Of a DNA stretch of 64,000 nucleotides, positions 50,737-62,700 are shown piece after piece. Each line of letters begins with the position of its first letter. Position 1 is the first letter of the stretch. The notes beneath the pieces were generated by a model. It did no database searches. It worked only from the letters and a program-made list of their open reading frames with translations, and was not told where the DNA came from. Made by a program: the position numbers and the translations under genes. The DNA comes from Gymnogyps californianus (lineage: Eukaryota > Chordata > Aves > Accipitriformes > Cathartidae). The DNA lies in the NCBI RefSeq assembly GCF_018139145.2, contig NC_059476.1, forward strand, positions 7,849,501 through 7,913,500. The letters run 5' to 3'.

Positions 50737-53329
50737 GTAAGGGGAATCGTTATTTGTGCCAGCTGAAAACCTATTAATGCATGGCAAAAGTGTTCAACCA
50801 CTTCTTCCCTAGCAGTTGTTCTGTTAGGTTGAATTTTCCTTCACTTTTACCCTATTCTTTTGAAGGTAGCCTTTGGTACATGAATTTTTCAATGCATTGC
50901 ATGTATTAACAGAGATAAATGTTAGTAGAATGAAATCCGATACTTAATGCTACTCCTACACAGTTCTTGTGCCCCTACATTTGCAGTGAAATTTGATGTG
51001 GCAGGAATTGGGCCCTGTATTTTTCATGTTGGTTTGTTGTGGTGGGCTTTTTTCATGATATAAAATTCTCGGTAGGCTGAAGGAAGGAGTCGACAAAACA
51101 GGTCTGATTCCCATAGGCAGATGCACTGAGGACAATATGCATCCCTCATTCTCAGCTTTCTTTTAGAAGAATGTAATCCTGAAAGGGGAGAAGGGGTCTA
51201 TGTGCATGTGTGTGACATTGCATGGACGTGCATAGTACAGAGGTGAGCCTTCATGTTTACTGATACTTTCGTGAAACATGCAGTGAGCAGGTATGTCTCA
51301 TAGTTGTTGCACAGAGTCTGATGATGATAAGGAATTTTACATCATTTGCAGTCTTTTTTCTAGACAAATTTCCATTTACTACAGCTGTGCAGCTCCTTCT
51401 GAGATTTAGTGACATTCTACATGAGAATCTGTGTTGGGCAGCGTCTGGTGTCAAGAAGACTTGGTCGGCTTTGCTACATCTTTCCTTCTTGTCCTTTGAA
51501 ATTTACAGATTGGTCCATACATGAGACCTCACAGAAGTCTCTCTGATAGACTCTTGCTATCATTTCTGATAATTGGGGTTGGTTTGTTTGCTTGCCTTTT
51601 TTTTCCTTTTTTTTTTTTTTTAACCTGCCATGATTGCTTTCTATGGATAAGCCAAGTGAAGAAAAAAGATTCTGCCCAGTAATGTTCCTCAACTAGCAAG
51701 CACTCAGCAAGCAAATCAGCAGGTTCCCACACATAAAGAATCAGGTTGTCATTCAGTTTGGGCTCTTAACTTCTTATTCGAAGAAGTAACGAGATGCAAC
51801 TGCCTGTGACTCTTAATCTTTACAAAGCAAAATTTTGGGTCTCTGCTCATAGGCAAGAAAAACTGATCTGCAGCAGTACTAAGTTTAAATGTTTTAATCA
51901 GTAAATTTTAATTACTCCGTCAATAACCAATGAATAAACAAAAGTGAACAAGAAATGAAAGCTAGTCTGAGCAGTGCTTGGAAAATACCTTAAAACACTG
52001 CTTAAAATGGAACAATTGGGAAATATTCAGCAGGTCTTAAAAGGTACTGCTAAAGTATCAAAATTTTCCTGAAGTCTTTGACTTCAGTGTTTCCATGAGA
52101 AAGCTGTTAGATGTGATGAAATTATTAAACTTATTAGTTCTAATTGACCTTGAATTTTCATGACCTTAGTCTCTCATAATTGCAGCGGGAGGAGTTCAGA
52201 GGAATGATTTCAAATTTAACAGGTTTCATCAGATTAATGATAGAACTGATGAGCTCCAGATCAAATCTGGAAGATGGAGGGTTCTGGTTTTCAACAGCAC
52301 AACGGGGAGATATGTTAAGAGAAGAGAGGTCTTAAATTTACCTCCTGGGTGCTGCTGGGCTGCAGCTCTCCTGGTGGTGTTTCTGACCGTAGTTTCATGG
52401 CAAGAGACGTACCTGGGGTGCAAATCTCTCGAGGCAGCTTGGATGCAAGGGGCGCTTGCAGTCCGGTCATCTTTTTCTGACCGTTGTTCAGACACTTTAC
52501 CTGAACATGGCAGAAACACAAGTATAACCTGCACATCAGGGATTTTCTTCTTCCCTTCGTCAGTTAGAGGGCAAATATAATTTTTATTGTCCTGTCTAAT
52601 GTAACTGTGGGTCAGTCATCTCATTGTTCTCACAGACGATTAATTCATCTAAATTCTTTATTGCGTTTTGATCTAATGACAAAGATCATGGACAGACAAT
52701 TAGCAACAACCATGCTGCTAATTAAAACAAAAAGGGCCTGATTATGTTTCTCAGAAGCAATTGTGTTTTTCTGATTTAGAGATGCAATGCAAAAAAAGTC
52801 AGCAAAAAAAAATCTTATTTTTGTCTGGTGGCTCACAAAACTTGCACAAACAAGACTTTTATGTGTGTGAAACTGCCAAACTGGAGCCAGGGTTGGAACT
52901 CTCAAGGGGCTGAATATTGAGCAAAAGAGAGAAATGAAACAGCTGAGTTACTACACTGAGAAACATATGTGCTGTACTTACACATTTACCAATGTTTTTA
53001 CCAAAGACCTTCTGATATGTAGCTGCTCTCTTGAAAATTATCTACATGGTTTTCTGGAGTTATAACATATCTGCTGGAGCCATTTTGGCCTGTCAGGTAA
53101 ATTATACAGCGTTGCAAAGAAGTTTATAAATGGGTATTTATCCCTTAGATGGAAACCACTTCGGAGGAGCTCTGCCAGCCTAATGGGTGAATAACAAGCT
53201 GTTTGAAAACTGTTTGTATGTATATGCCCAGGACAGCAAAGCAGCCTTTCTGAAGTAGAGTATTTTTATTATCCTTCTTATTTTTTTCTTAAAAAAGCCA
53301 AGAAATTATCTTGAAACAACAATAATGTT

Positions 53330-53500
53330 GTCACACATAATAAAGCCAGGAAATTCAAAGTTATGGCTGACACTGATCCTAATTCATGCAGCTGACAGCG
53401 CTTAGCCTAATCGACCATTTCACCACTACCATCTCAATTATCTGAGATCTTTTATTTCAGTGAGTAATGTGTGCTTAAATTAATCAGGCATGCTACACTG
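53330..53500. promoter_or_regulatory. Candidate conserved noncoding element
   Basis: CpG-poor, repeat-free sequence with GCAGCTGACAGCGC, TCTCAATTATCTGAG and TTAAATTAATCAGG words, of the E-box plus homeodomain kind. There is no open frame. It is identified by texture only. Confidence 0.25.
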
Positions 53501-54344
53501 GCAAATCCTCCTGCATGTCCTCTCCACTCCCATAGAAGTCAACAGACAGACATCAAACAGTCTTTTCTGGGGAAAGATTGGCTTCTCCATGGCAGAAACC
53601 ATAAATAGTTCTTCCAACTTCAAGAGAATTAGCTGGGTTTTGTGGTGGTGTATTTGCAGAGATTTTGGCCTTTTATCTTGAAATGGAGAGTTCTGCATTG
53701 TGGTAAGAAATAACTAGGACTGCTTAACTCTTCTCCCATTTCATTTTCCCAGGTGTATCTATTCAATCAGTTTTTCATATTTAAGTATGTAGTATGTGTT
53801 TTATGTTGAGAGGAAACTACATTATTAGAGGATGGTAGAAGAAAACTAGTGTCAGAAACAAAGGAAACGAATATACTTGAGTTATACTGTAAAGAGTATG
53901 AAGGAAATGTCTACAAATACACACAGAAACGAGGCTGTCTAAAAAGTGCATTAAGGGTTCATGAAAACATTGCTGATATCAAAGGAAATTGTTCACGTTG
54001 ACTTTGGTGAACACTGAATTTGACACTTGTTTTACAGACTCCAAAAGATGTCAGGGTAGGGCTTTTGCACCTTGGTGCTTGTGGAAACCAACCCAGACCC
54101 TGCAGATTCAGTGGCAGGTACAAGCAGTGAGGACACCAGCTCCAGTTGGCAATCTCCCTCCCCATCCCTCCTGCTGTCCCCCGCACTGCTGCGGCAGGAT
54201 TCTCCAGCCTGGTTTGAAAACTCAGTGAAATCTATTTTGTAACAGACAGACAAGGCTCTGGAGCAACTTCTGCAGAGTCCTACTGCTCCGACTCATGGTA
54301 ACATCTATGGGGCTCTCCTGGTCTGTAGCAGGGACAGTTGGCCA

Positions 54345-54394
54345 GAACCAAGGTTCACCCTTCTGGTAAGGTTGTAGGTGAACCAAGGTTCACC
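54345..54394. repeat. Duplicated near-palindromic word GAACCAAGGTTCACC
   Basis: The 15-mer occurs at 54345-54359 and exactly again at 54380-54394. Each copy is nearly self-complementary (GAACC..GGTTC), and the two copies can also pair as GGTTCACC with GGTGAACC. A small duplication with hairpin potential in desert DNA. Confidence 0.8.
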
Positions 54395-55039
54395 TCCTCC
54401 AAAGAGGAGCAAATGAGGTTTCCACCTTTCTGTGCCTCCACGCTATTTCACTGTTCCCTCCTCTTCCACTGACTTTTCTCTGGGGGTCAAGATGACACCC
54501 GAACCTTCTCTAATTGCGGCCTATCTCGTTCCAAATGGACAGTTATGTGTTGTTTCTGTGTTCTTCCTATCTATCCTTTCTACTTTTCTTTCAGGTAGCT
54601 CTATTTGTTGCTATCACGTGTTTTTTTCCCATAAATATTCTCTTTCAGCTCTTGATTCCTCTTTTTGTTACCGGAGTCATACATTCTGCCCCTTCTCACA
54701 GTATTCTCATGACCTTCAGGTAATATACAGTACTAAAATAGATGAAGTCCTTTCTCTTTCCTCGGCCAGCACCTAGTTTCCAGCCCTGCTAACATTATGT
54801 GCCTGGGGTCAAGTTAAGATGAGTTCCACGAAAAAGATATTTCTTTCTCTTTGGTAATTTAAGATTGAGATTGAGACCCAAGGGTACAATACTTCAAGAA
54901 TAGCTCTTCATGTAACAAATCCAGTTGGACTGTCAGGAGCAGAGAGTAACCTTCTAGCATTTTGTCAGAGATTCAAAAGTATACTGAAAGGGGGAAAATG
55001 ATGCTTCTACAATCAGAGTCTTAAAATACAAGAAGTTGA

Positions 55040-55477
55040 CTCCTTTTCTTTTTCCTTTCCTTTCCTTTCCTTTCCTTTCCTTTCCTTTCCTTTCCTTTCC
55101 TTTCCTTTCCTTTCCTTTCCTTTCCTTTCCTTTCCTTTCCTTTCCTTTCCTTTCCTTTCCTTTCCTTTCCTTTCCTTTCCTTTCCTTTCCTTTCCTTTCC
55201 TTTCCTTTCCTTTCCTTTCCTTTCCTTTCCTTTCCTTTCCTTTCCTTTCCTTTCCTTTCCTTCCTTTCCTTTCCTTTCCTTTCCTTTCCTTTCCTTTCCT
55301 TTCCTTTCCTTTTCCTTTCCTTTCCTTTTCCTTTTCCTTTCCTTTTCCTTTTCTTTTCCTTTTTCTTTTTCTTTTCTTTTTCTTTTCTTTTTCTTTTTCT
55401 TTTCTTTTTCTTTTTCTTTTTCTTTTTCTTTTTCTTTTTCTTTTTCTTTTTCTTTTTCTTTTTCTTTTCTTCTCCTT
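55040..55477 (+). repeat. 438-bp uninterrupted polypyrimidine microsatellite, CCTTT grading to CTTTTT
   Basis: Every base from 55040 to 55477 is C or T. The first part (to about 55310) is near-perfect CCTTT pentamers with a single 4-base unit at 55261-55264 that shifts phase. The middle is CCTTTT hexamers with a few CTTTT units, and the last part is CTTTTT hexamers. The tract creates artificial open frames on both strands (a FLSFP repeat and a KERKG repeat) that are not genes. Such mirror-symmetric homopurine/homopyrimidine tracts can form triplex (H-DNA) and are unstable in length. Confidence 0.98.
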
Positions 55478-55805
55478 AATTTGCTGTCTGTGTGGCATGA
55501 AAGGGTGCAAATAAATGAAAACTGAGCTTGATGGCTGAATGGTATGACACTACTTCTTGCTTTTAATACTATTGAAATTAAAACCCAGAGACAAAGTAAA
55601 AGAGAAAGGTCTGAAGCTCACCATCTCATGTCTACAAACATCAGAGCTGCCTTGAGGATGGAATTTTCATCACATGAGAAATCCTGACATTTCAAAACTC
55701 AGTCACATCATTGAAATTCTAGTGTCTGATGAAAGCAATCTCTGTTCAGGTCCCTCTGTTAAAAATGCCTATGCTGTCACTGCTAACTCTTTTTCCTATA
55801 TACAG

Positions 55806-55873
55806 GACCGGCTTATCAAGTCCTTTCATCTAGATCAACGGGCATGTAAGGTGACTGAGCGGGAGCAGTATCG
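55806..55873 (+). other. Exon-like segment with consensus splice sites at both ends
   Basis: The acceptor (CTTTTTCCTATATACAG, ending 55805) and the donor (TATCG|GTGAGT, intron from 55874) are both strong. The 68-bp interval is open in one phase, reading DRLIKSFHLDQRACKVTER and then EQYR. The composition is charged and hydrophilic, unlike the AT-driven frames around it, and the interval contains several CpGs. I recognise no protein family. It lies 330 bp after the polypyrimidine tract. Options are an exon of an unannotated coding or noncoding gene, a decayed exon, or chance. Confidence 0.3.
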
Positions 55874-57460
55874 GTGAGTTATAAATCAATAATATCTAAT
55901 TTACCTAAATGCAAAAAAAAATTTGTCTTATAAGGGGTAACCCATGGAGAAAAACATGCTTCTCTTCATCATAACATGCAACAACTTTAAAAGCTTGACA
56001 GTTTACTTGGTTCCCTGCCATTCTACAACCCAAATGTGTGGTCGTACCTGCGTTCAGCCACACTTTGTGTCCAGAGTAATTTTCTTTTACTATGAACAAA
56101 AATTATGCTCCATGCAAACAAAAGGACTTTTGCCAGTTATACCACTAGAGGATCAGGTCCCCATATATTTGCATCTGCTTTACCATTTTAAATAATCCAA
56201 AACTTTAGATCTATCCAAGGGAAAATTTCATTTAAAAATCCAAGAACAGCCTTAAATAATTTTCTACCTGAATAGAGGCATATGGATTTTTTAAAGTCAA
56301 ATGATATATTTTATCATTTTAAATAAAATGCTAGCTGTTGTAATGAAATAGGACAGTGACAGAGATGTTGGGAAGACCTCTTTCTTAGCTGTCTTACCCA
56401 TCAAGCTGTTACTACAGTGCTAGCCAGTGCTGTTATGATGGCTCCAAGTGGAAGATGTACCAATGTGTCACAACTGGTGTTGTGTTAATAAATACCATAT
56501 GCATGTTATTTTCGATTTCCTAAGAAGGTCTAAGGGGAAGGAAAGTATTTGATGGAAATGATGTTTAGTCCTGAACTTAGTTTCACATTGTGGAAGAATG
56601 AAAATTAAAGCTCACCTAAACATAGAAGGAAATGCAGCCAATCACAGCTCCAGGATTAGTAAAAAGTGTTAAAAATATTATATGAAAGTTTTAATTACAC
56701 AGAAAAATTATAAAATGCCCAGTAATTACAGTATATTGATTCCATTTTTTTTTCTTGAAATGCTAAAACTATTTCAACACACACAGAATCAATAAACATA
56801 ATTAAAATATGAGCTCATCAAAACAGTAATTAAATGTACTTAACAGCTTTTGTGGCTTTTCTCCATATGGTTACTGTGGGAGTGTGAATCTGGCTTGCTA
56901 GATAAATGTAACAAAATAAAGTGAAAGCCTGGGAAAAGATTACTGTGGTATCATAAGCAAATACAATAAAGTCTAGCTCTATAATAAGTTCAAATAAATC
57001 AAAAAGTTGACAAAGGAAGCAGTGTTTACAATTATTAGAGAGAAATTCTGGATGTTTTATATTTTTATGGGATTAACGCTATCATGGACTTAATATAGAA
57101 ACCAAATCAAATCTTTCTTCCATCATTAAAGGTGTTCTACTAGAAGACTTTCTGTTCAATGCAAGATATTTGGGAACGTTATGGGCTTGCTGGTGTTGGT
57201 GACAAATCACTTGACAGCTGTCATTCAGGGGGCAATTCAGCTCAAGGACCTAATACAGGTGCTTTGAGTTGCCCTTTGGAGCAGCAAATCTCTCTTCAGC
57301 GATTAGATAAAGCAGCATGACTGCCAAGCAGAAAGTAAATTAGGTGCTTAAAGCGGGGTGTGTGAGTATCTCTTCTCCACCCTTCTCCCTTCCTCCTCCC
57401 GGGGTACATGTGCAGTGTCATAAGTAATACAGAAAAATCCATGGACAGTGCTTTAAAAAA

Positions 57461-57475
57461 CAACAACAACAACAA
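57461..57475 (+). repeat. (CAA)5 simple repeat
   Basis: Five CAA units after an A run. Short trinucleotide microsatellite. Confidence 0.9.
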
Positions 57476-59273
57476 AGATGCACATCTCTGGACCTGATTT
57501 CTTCAGAAAACACCATGGGGACCTGTAGGCTACGCAGCTCCTCCTCTGCTGCCTTTTCTGGAGTCCTCACCGTCTCTCTCTGCCCTGTCTTTCGAGACCC
57601 TTGGGAAGTATGGCATTTAAATGCCATTTTTGCATCACTGCCATAATAGGCACATGCAGAGCACATGCAGTGCATGTGTCTTATGTGGTGCCTGGATATA
57701 AATGTTTGCACAGGTGTTAAGGAAACCCTTACCACCCCATGCTCCATTGCTTGAACTGACGTTGTCATTGATTTAATAAGAAGATATGAAAGTAATCAGG
57801 GTAGATATTGTGTAGTAAAAGATATTAGAAGTGTGAAGATGTGATGACATACCATGTCTGTAATTAAAAAAAATGAGATAGGTATATTTTTCTAGTGCTC
57901 AATGCACAGCCAGTATTGATGACATTGGCTGTATAAATAAAGTTATTGCTACCTCTTGTTTTCCCTAACCACCTCTTGACCTGAAAAAGCAAGTACATTT
58001 CAAAATGTGATGCATAGCAGTGTATTGCAGAGATATTCACAATTTTCTCAATAGCTTATGGCCACCAGCATACCTCACACCTTAGTGTTTTAAAAATTTG
58101 AACATTCATTTTAAAAGCTTTGTTTAAATCCACCCCCAAATCCCTAAAGCCAACTAAACCCAGAGAAAGGACTAAGACAATATATTACAATTTCTTACAC
58201 ATTTTTCCAAAAACAATCACTAGAGCTTTTTCTCACCCAGATCAGGCCTCACCCTACAATGTATGTACTTCCCTGTCACCCCATAGGCTGAGAAAAAAAG
58301 CGCTTTAAGATTGTGAAGCAGAGCAAAAAGGTAAATAACTCCTTTAAGTCAGTAACTCCTTTAAGAAACAGCAAGATTTGGTAGCTAAATAGGTGTTGTT
58401 AAGGAGGGAATCCTATTACGGTTTCAAATACTCTGTCTCTCCCTTCCTCCTAGAATAAGGCACAGAGAAGAGGAACCCGTGACACAGCAGATCTGAATTC
58501 TCATCCCATTTTTAAGTATTAGTACACTTCAGCAGTGCAGGAAGATATTACTACTTGTATATTTGCTGCCTTCAGTCCTTCCTCACTTACCAGCTTTCCT
58601 TCCATCTTTGTCACTATTTACAGATGTTAAAAAAAATCCCTCATTTTTCTTGAAATGATTCATCATTTTTTTCCTTGTTCCTGAAAGCATGTAATCTTTC
58701 TATAAATAGGACCTGGACCATAACTCCTGAAATTCCAGTTCCACTGACCTTTTTAAATCTTTACGTAGGACTCAAATTGTGGGAATAGAGTTATTTTTAT
58801 TCCCTAATGACAGAATTACATTGTATTAAATTCCTTTACTTTTATCACATGAGCTAATGAAAAGGCCACTTTTTTTTCCAAAGGTAGCTAGTTGCTCTAA
58901 ATATGCAGATAGAAGTACACAGCTCTCACCCCAGCAGTATTTACGCAAAACCAAAATCCTCAAAATCCTATTATCCGAATAAAGCACTGTCTGTTGACTA
59001 CTGTTTGAAAATTAGTCAATATGTTTCTGTCTTTAGCCACCTTTCAGAAAATTGGAGCTAGCACTTGTACATGTGAAGAACAGGGTATGATAATCTGTTA
59101 CGGGGCCTTGATAGAAATTGTTTCCTGCTTTTAACTGAATATAGCATCCTATTGCCTCTTCTGGATGGTGCTACGAATTTATTAGACTCTGCATCCAGTT
59201 TCCTCATCTTGTATTATGTTGCCAAGTAGGAGACAAAAAGTCTAGTAATTAAGGCTGCTTTTAAAGTTGAATA

Positions 59274-59291
59274 TGGCCTTTTAAAAGGCCA
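59274..59291. repeat. 18-bp perfect palindrome TGGCCTTTTAAAAGGCCA
   Basis: Fully self-complementary over 18 bases with no loop. It contains two GGCC sites and a central TTTTAAAA. It is unlikely by chance at any one position, but palindromes of this length do occur in large genomes. A dimeric-protein site or a fused transposon end are possible readings. Confidence 0.9.
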
Positions 59292-59485
59292 AGATTGAAA
59301 TGGAAGATTGAAGACAAAAATATCTTTAACGAAAATAATCAAAAGGGAAAAAAAAATAGAAAGTTTATTTTAGACTTGGCCTGAATATTGAATTACAATG
59401 GATTTAAAATATTCAGCAGGCAATAATAGTTAGGAAACAAATATCTGGCAAATTAGGCACTGCAATCTGTAGCAGGGAGCTTCAT

Positions 59486-59710
59486 CACCCTTAGAAATAA
59501 GTTTTGCAGGCGCATTGATTTTTTTTCTCCCAAATCAGCCAGCTAGATATAAGACTACTTCACCCTTAGAAATAAGTTTTGCAGGCGCATTGATTTTTTT
59601 TCTCCCAAATCAGCCAGCTAGATATAAGACTACTTCACCCTTAGAAATAAGTTTTGCAGGCGCATTGATTTTTTTTCTCCCAAATCAGCCAGCTAGATAT
59701 AAGACTACTT
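59486..59710. repeat. 75-bp tandem repeat, three identical copies
   Basis: Units start at 59486, 59561 and 59636 (CACCCTTAGAAATAAG at each start) and, on reading, are identical, including an eight-T run in each. The period is divisible by three, so a 25-residue repeat appears as a 73-codon open frame; this is a by-product and not a gene. Identity of all copies implies recent expansion or homogenisation. Confidence 0.97.
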
Positions 59711-62700
59711 CATCTTACAAATATATATTGTCATAGGTGTTCAGTGGTCTGTGCTGTCTGCGTGTGTATGAACAAGTAGTAAATATCAGCGTAGGAAGTA
59801 AAAAGTCAATTGAAAAAGAAACCCAACCCTGCAGTGTATTACTGCGTCATGAGAGGGACACAGTAAGATAGGGTCAATCTACCACCTTTAGCCATTCATA
59901 ATTCTATTTAATTTTGCGTAGCCCCTGATGACACGGACTGTGGATGATGACTTATTTGCAGAAGACGATAGATTCCCAGCAAGTTTTCCTGAAATCCCCA
60001 TAGGGTAGGGCCAGCCTGACGGAAGATTTTAGTGTGTGCATGGCCTTTTTCATCACTGCTACCATTGACATCAGTAGAGTTGTTCCGCCTACAGCATGCT
60101 GTACTGAATTAGGCCAGGTTTTAGAAATTTTCATTCAGGTATCTCCTGATCCCGTTTTCCTTTGTAAGGTAATTTCTTTGATAGGGCTACATCTCTTGTG
60201 TTGCTGTGTGGTTTTGTCCCTGCAGGGATGCATCTTCTTGGTAGCTGAGAACAGACACGTAAGGGGCTGCCAAACCCCTGTTTTTACAGAGCACTGAGGC
60301 ACAGCTTTTATCAGTAATTTTTCACAACAAACAGAAATTCAATATTTAGATTCTGTAATGCTGCAATGATCTGTTTGGTTAGAAAGGCCAAAGTGAACTT
60401 TTTGATGCTTCCTAATTAGGAGGTTTTACGCCTTTTCCATTAAATGATTTTTTAAATATTACGAGTTGTTATTCCTTATTTGAGACAAAATGAAGGTTAA
60501 CTTTGGTGTCTTTCATAGGACAGTAACTTTTAGTACCTGACTTCTATCTGTCTTTCAGTGGTGCTGGTGACTGGCATAAACCTTGAAGCAAAAGGTTTAA
60601 ATATAAATTAAGTTTGTGCAGAGCTTTGGCATAAGATGGAAATGGTGGAGAACAGTAGCTAACACTGGACAGGAATGATGCAGATGTAAAAAAACGTGTG
60701 ACTTTTCAGGGGGGGAATGAAAGTTGTTACGGTATGCCACTGGTTTTTTATGCCTACTTCCTATTTTCTGACAGTCTGAAGAGAACCTGGTTAGGCATTT
60801 CCAAGCCCTATGCTTTATAGTAAAATACGTATTCTGTGTTTTTGAAACATTGATTTGTTTTATGTTCTCTGAACAACTGAAACTTGACTCTTTTTAAATC
60901 TGGCATATAGGTAAGAAAAAATGAGGAACAGCTGCCTATTTTAGAGGGGAAAAAATAATAACATACCAATAAAGCTCTGATATTTGGAAAAAGTGTAGTA
61001 AGCATGTATAGTACGTTAATGTCTTATGAATTTGAGCACACACACGTAGCTAAATGCAGGCCCAAGTTTTGAACCTGGACCTCTTGCAGCAGAGCCTGCT
61101 CTCCCCAATGTCTATACAAACGTGCGCTCCTCCATGCATGACTGGTCCCATTGGCTTCAAAGACACTACTCATGGGAGTAAAGTTACTCATGCATTTAAG
61201 TGCTTGCTGGATTCAGGCCAAAAGCTTAATCTTTTCCATTTAATACCCTTTTCCTAAACTGATAACAGTCTTCAAGTTTTCAGTATCATGTGCAGCAGTT
61301 TAAATAATGTAGAACCAAAGAAAAAAAGTGAAATAACAGTATTGTAATTTAAGGAGTATCATGAGATAAACAGCATAGCACAGGCACAGTTTTATTAGTA
61401 GTAAGTAGTTATCTGCAAGGCTGCCGTATGTTACTTGTCTGAAGGCACTTCATGTCTCTCAGTTTCTGACAAAGCAAGGCAGGGAGGATGGGCAGCTCTA
61501 AAAAGGCAGGTACAGTGTAAAGCAAAGTGTAAAAGATCATATTTTATCTGAATTGACAGAGAGTAAACAAAACTCATACTGCTCTTGAAACTCAGTACAA
61601 CGGGGCAAAAAATTTCATTGAAAGTGTACAAAATTTTGTCAACAAAGACATAAATATGCTTTTGATCGTTGTTTCTTTTTAATTGTTTTGATTTTCCATC
61701 AATGGTGGAGGCTTCCAATCTATTCCAGTTCTTGCACTAGTCTCCCTGTGATCTTACCTTCCTTTTTATTGCAGATGAGCTCTGAATGACATTGCTAACC
61801 TCTGTTAGAGGTGTTTCATTCTTTCTCCCATTAGGTCCTAAAAAGGATATTATATATGCAAGATGATGTTCCATTTTCTAGAAGGTGTTTGGTTGGGTAT
61901 CATTATTTATATAAATGCTGTTCACATGCATGTTAGAGTAGGCAAAATCAAAGAAATGTGCTTTACACCTGGAATGGAAAATACGTAGGGTTTATATGGT
62001 ATTTATTTCCTTTGTCTTGGCTGGTCCTTCACAAGACAAGATATGGAGGGAGCTGCTTTCTGCAGTATGGGTAAGGTTGGATTAGGAGTTGAGAAGTTCT
62101 GCTGTCCTTAAGGAGCGGGAGTGTTGATAACCTCATCCTGCAGCTTCCAAAGATCTTTCAGACACACCAGGCTTCTTCTACGTATCTCCCTACAAAGACC
62201 ATGAATTTTACTAGATATTTGCTTTGAGAGGAGTCTAGAGAAGGAGAGATTTGATGGGCTCGGAGAAACCTATCTATCTGCAGTAATAGTCAGAGATGGA
62301 GTTTCATAAGGACTGATGGCTTTTTGCCCAGAAATGCTTCACTGATGTAGCCCAGTCAGGGACTTTTCCCAAGGGAAAAAGAGCAGGCACAAACAGAGGG
62401 GGAGGAGATAGAGAAGAAAAGGGGAAAAAAAATTTAGTCCTTTTTGAATTTTTTTGAAAATCAAATTGTATTTCTCTGGGTTTTCCTCAAGGAGGAAAGG
62501 GAGAAAGTAAGAAATGAAAGTAAGATGCTAGCTGAAATCTTTATAATAGCAATTTTGCAATTTTAGCATCATTATTCATCAACATTAACAATAACGATAC
62601 ATCTTTGAGGGGAAAAAACTTGAGTAGGTATGTTTTGAACATATGTGAGCTGTATGAAAATATTCAGGTCTATAAAGTACAATATTGATAATTCATCTTT

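Larger units (their letters stand above)
42061..53320. other. Intergenic DNA, distal part 1
   Basis: No gene is supported. Small items noticed are an exact nuclear-receptor half-site TCAAGGTCA (43523-43531), a 22-bp imperfect duplication starting CTGGGTCTAA (45670-45713), and a 19-nt perfect hairpin (50027-50045). There are also two exon-like segments with good splice sites (43924-44130 and 50674-50736). Interspersed repeats are sparse. The part near 44960-45070, beginning GGGCCCAGTCCT, may be another diverged old sauropsid repeat. Confidence 0.5.
55478..59485. other. Intergenic DNA, distal part 2
   Basis: No gene is supported apart from one exon-like segment (55806-55873). It contains a CAA run (57461-57475), a 17-bp-spaced duplication of TAACTCCTTTAAG (58336 and 58353) and an 18-bp perfect palindrome (59274-59291). 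The rest is AT-rich without recognisable repeats. Confidence 0.55.

Noticed and set aside
55013..55510. 165-codon and 147-codon open frames across the polypyrimidine tract
   Set aside because: They are produced by the pentamer/hexamer microsatellite and have no non-repeat coding content.
57221..57236. CATTCAGGGGGCAATT as a CTCF site
   Set aside because: Fits only the G-rich core; four or more flanking positions fail.
59515..59736. 73-codon frame with a 25-residue repeat
   Set aside because: A by-product of the 75-bp tandem repeat, whose period is divisible by three. No start context, domain or codon bias.
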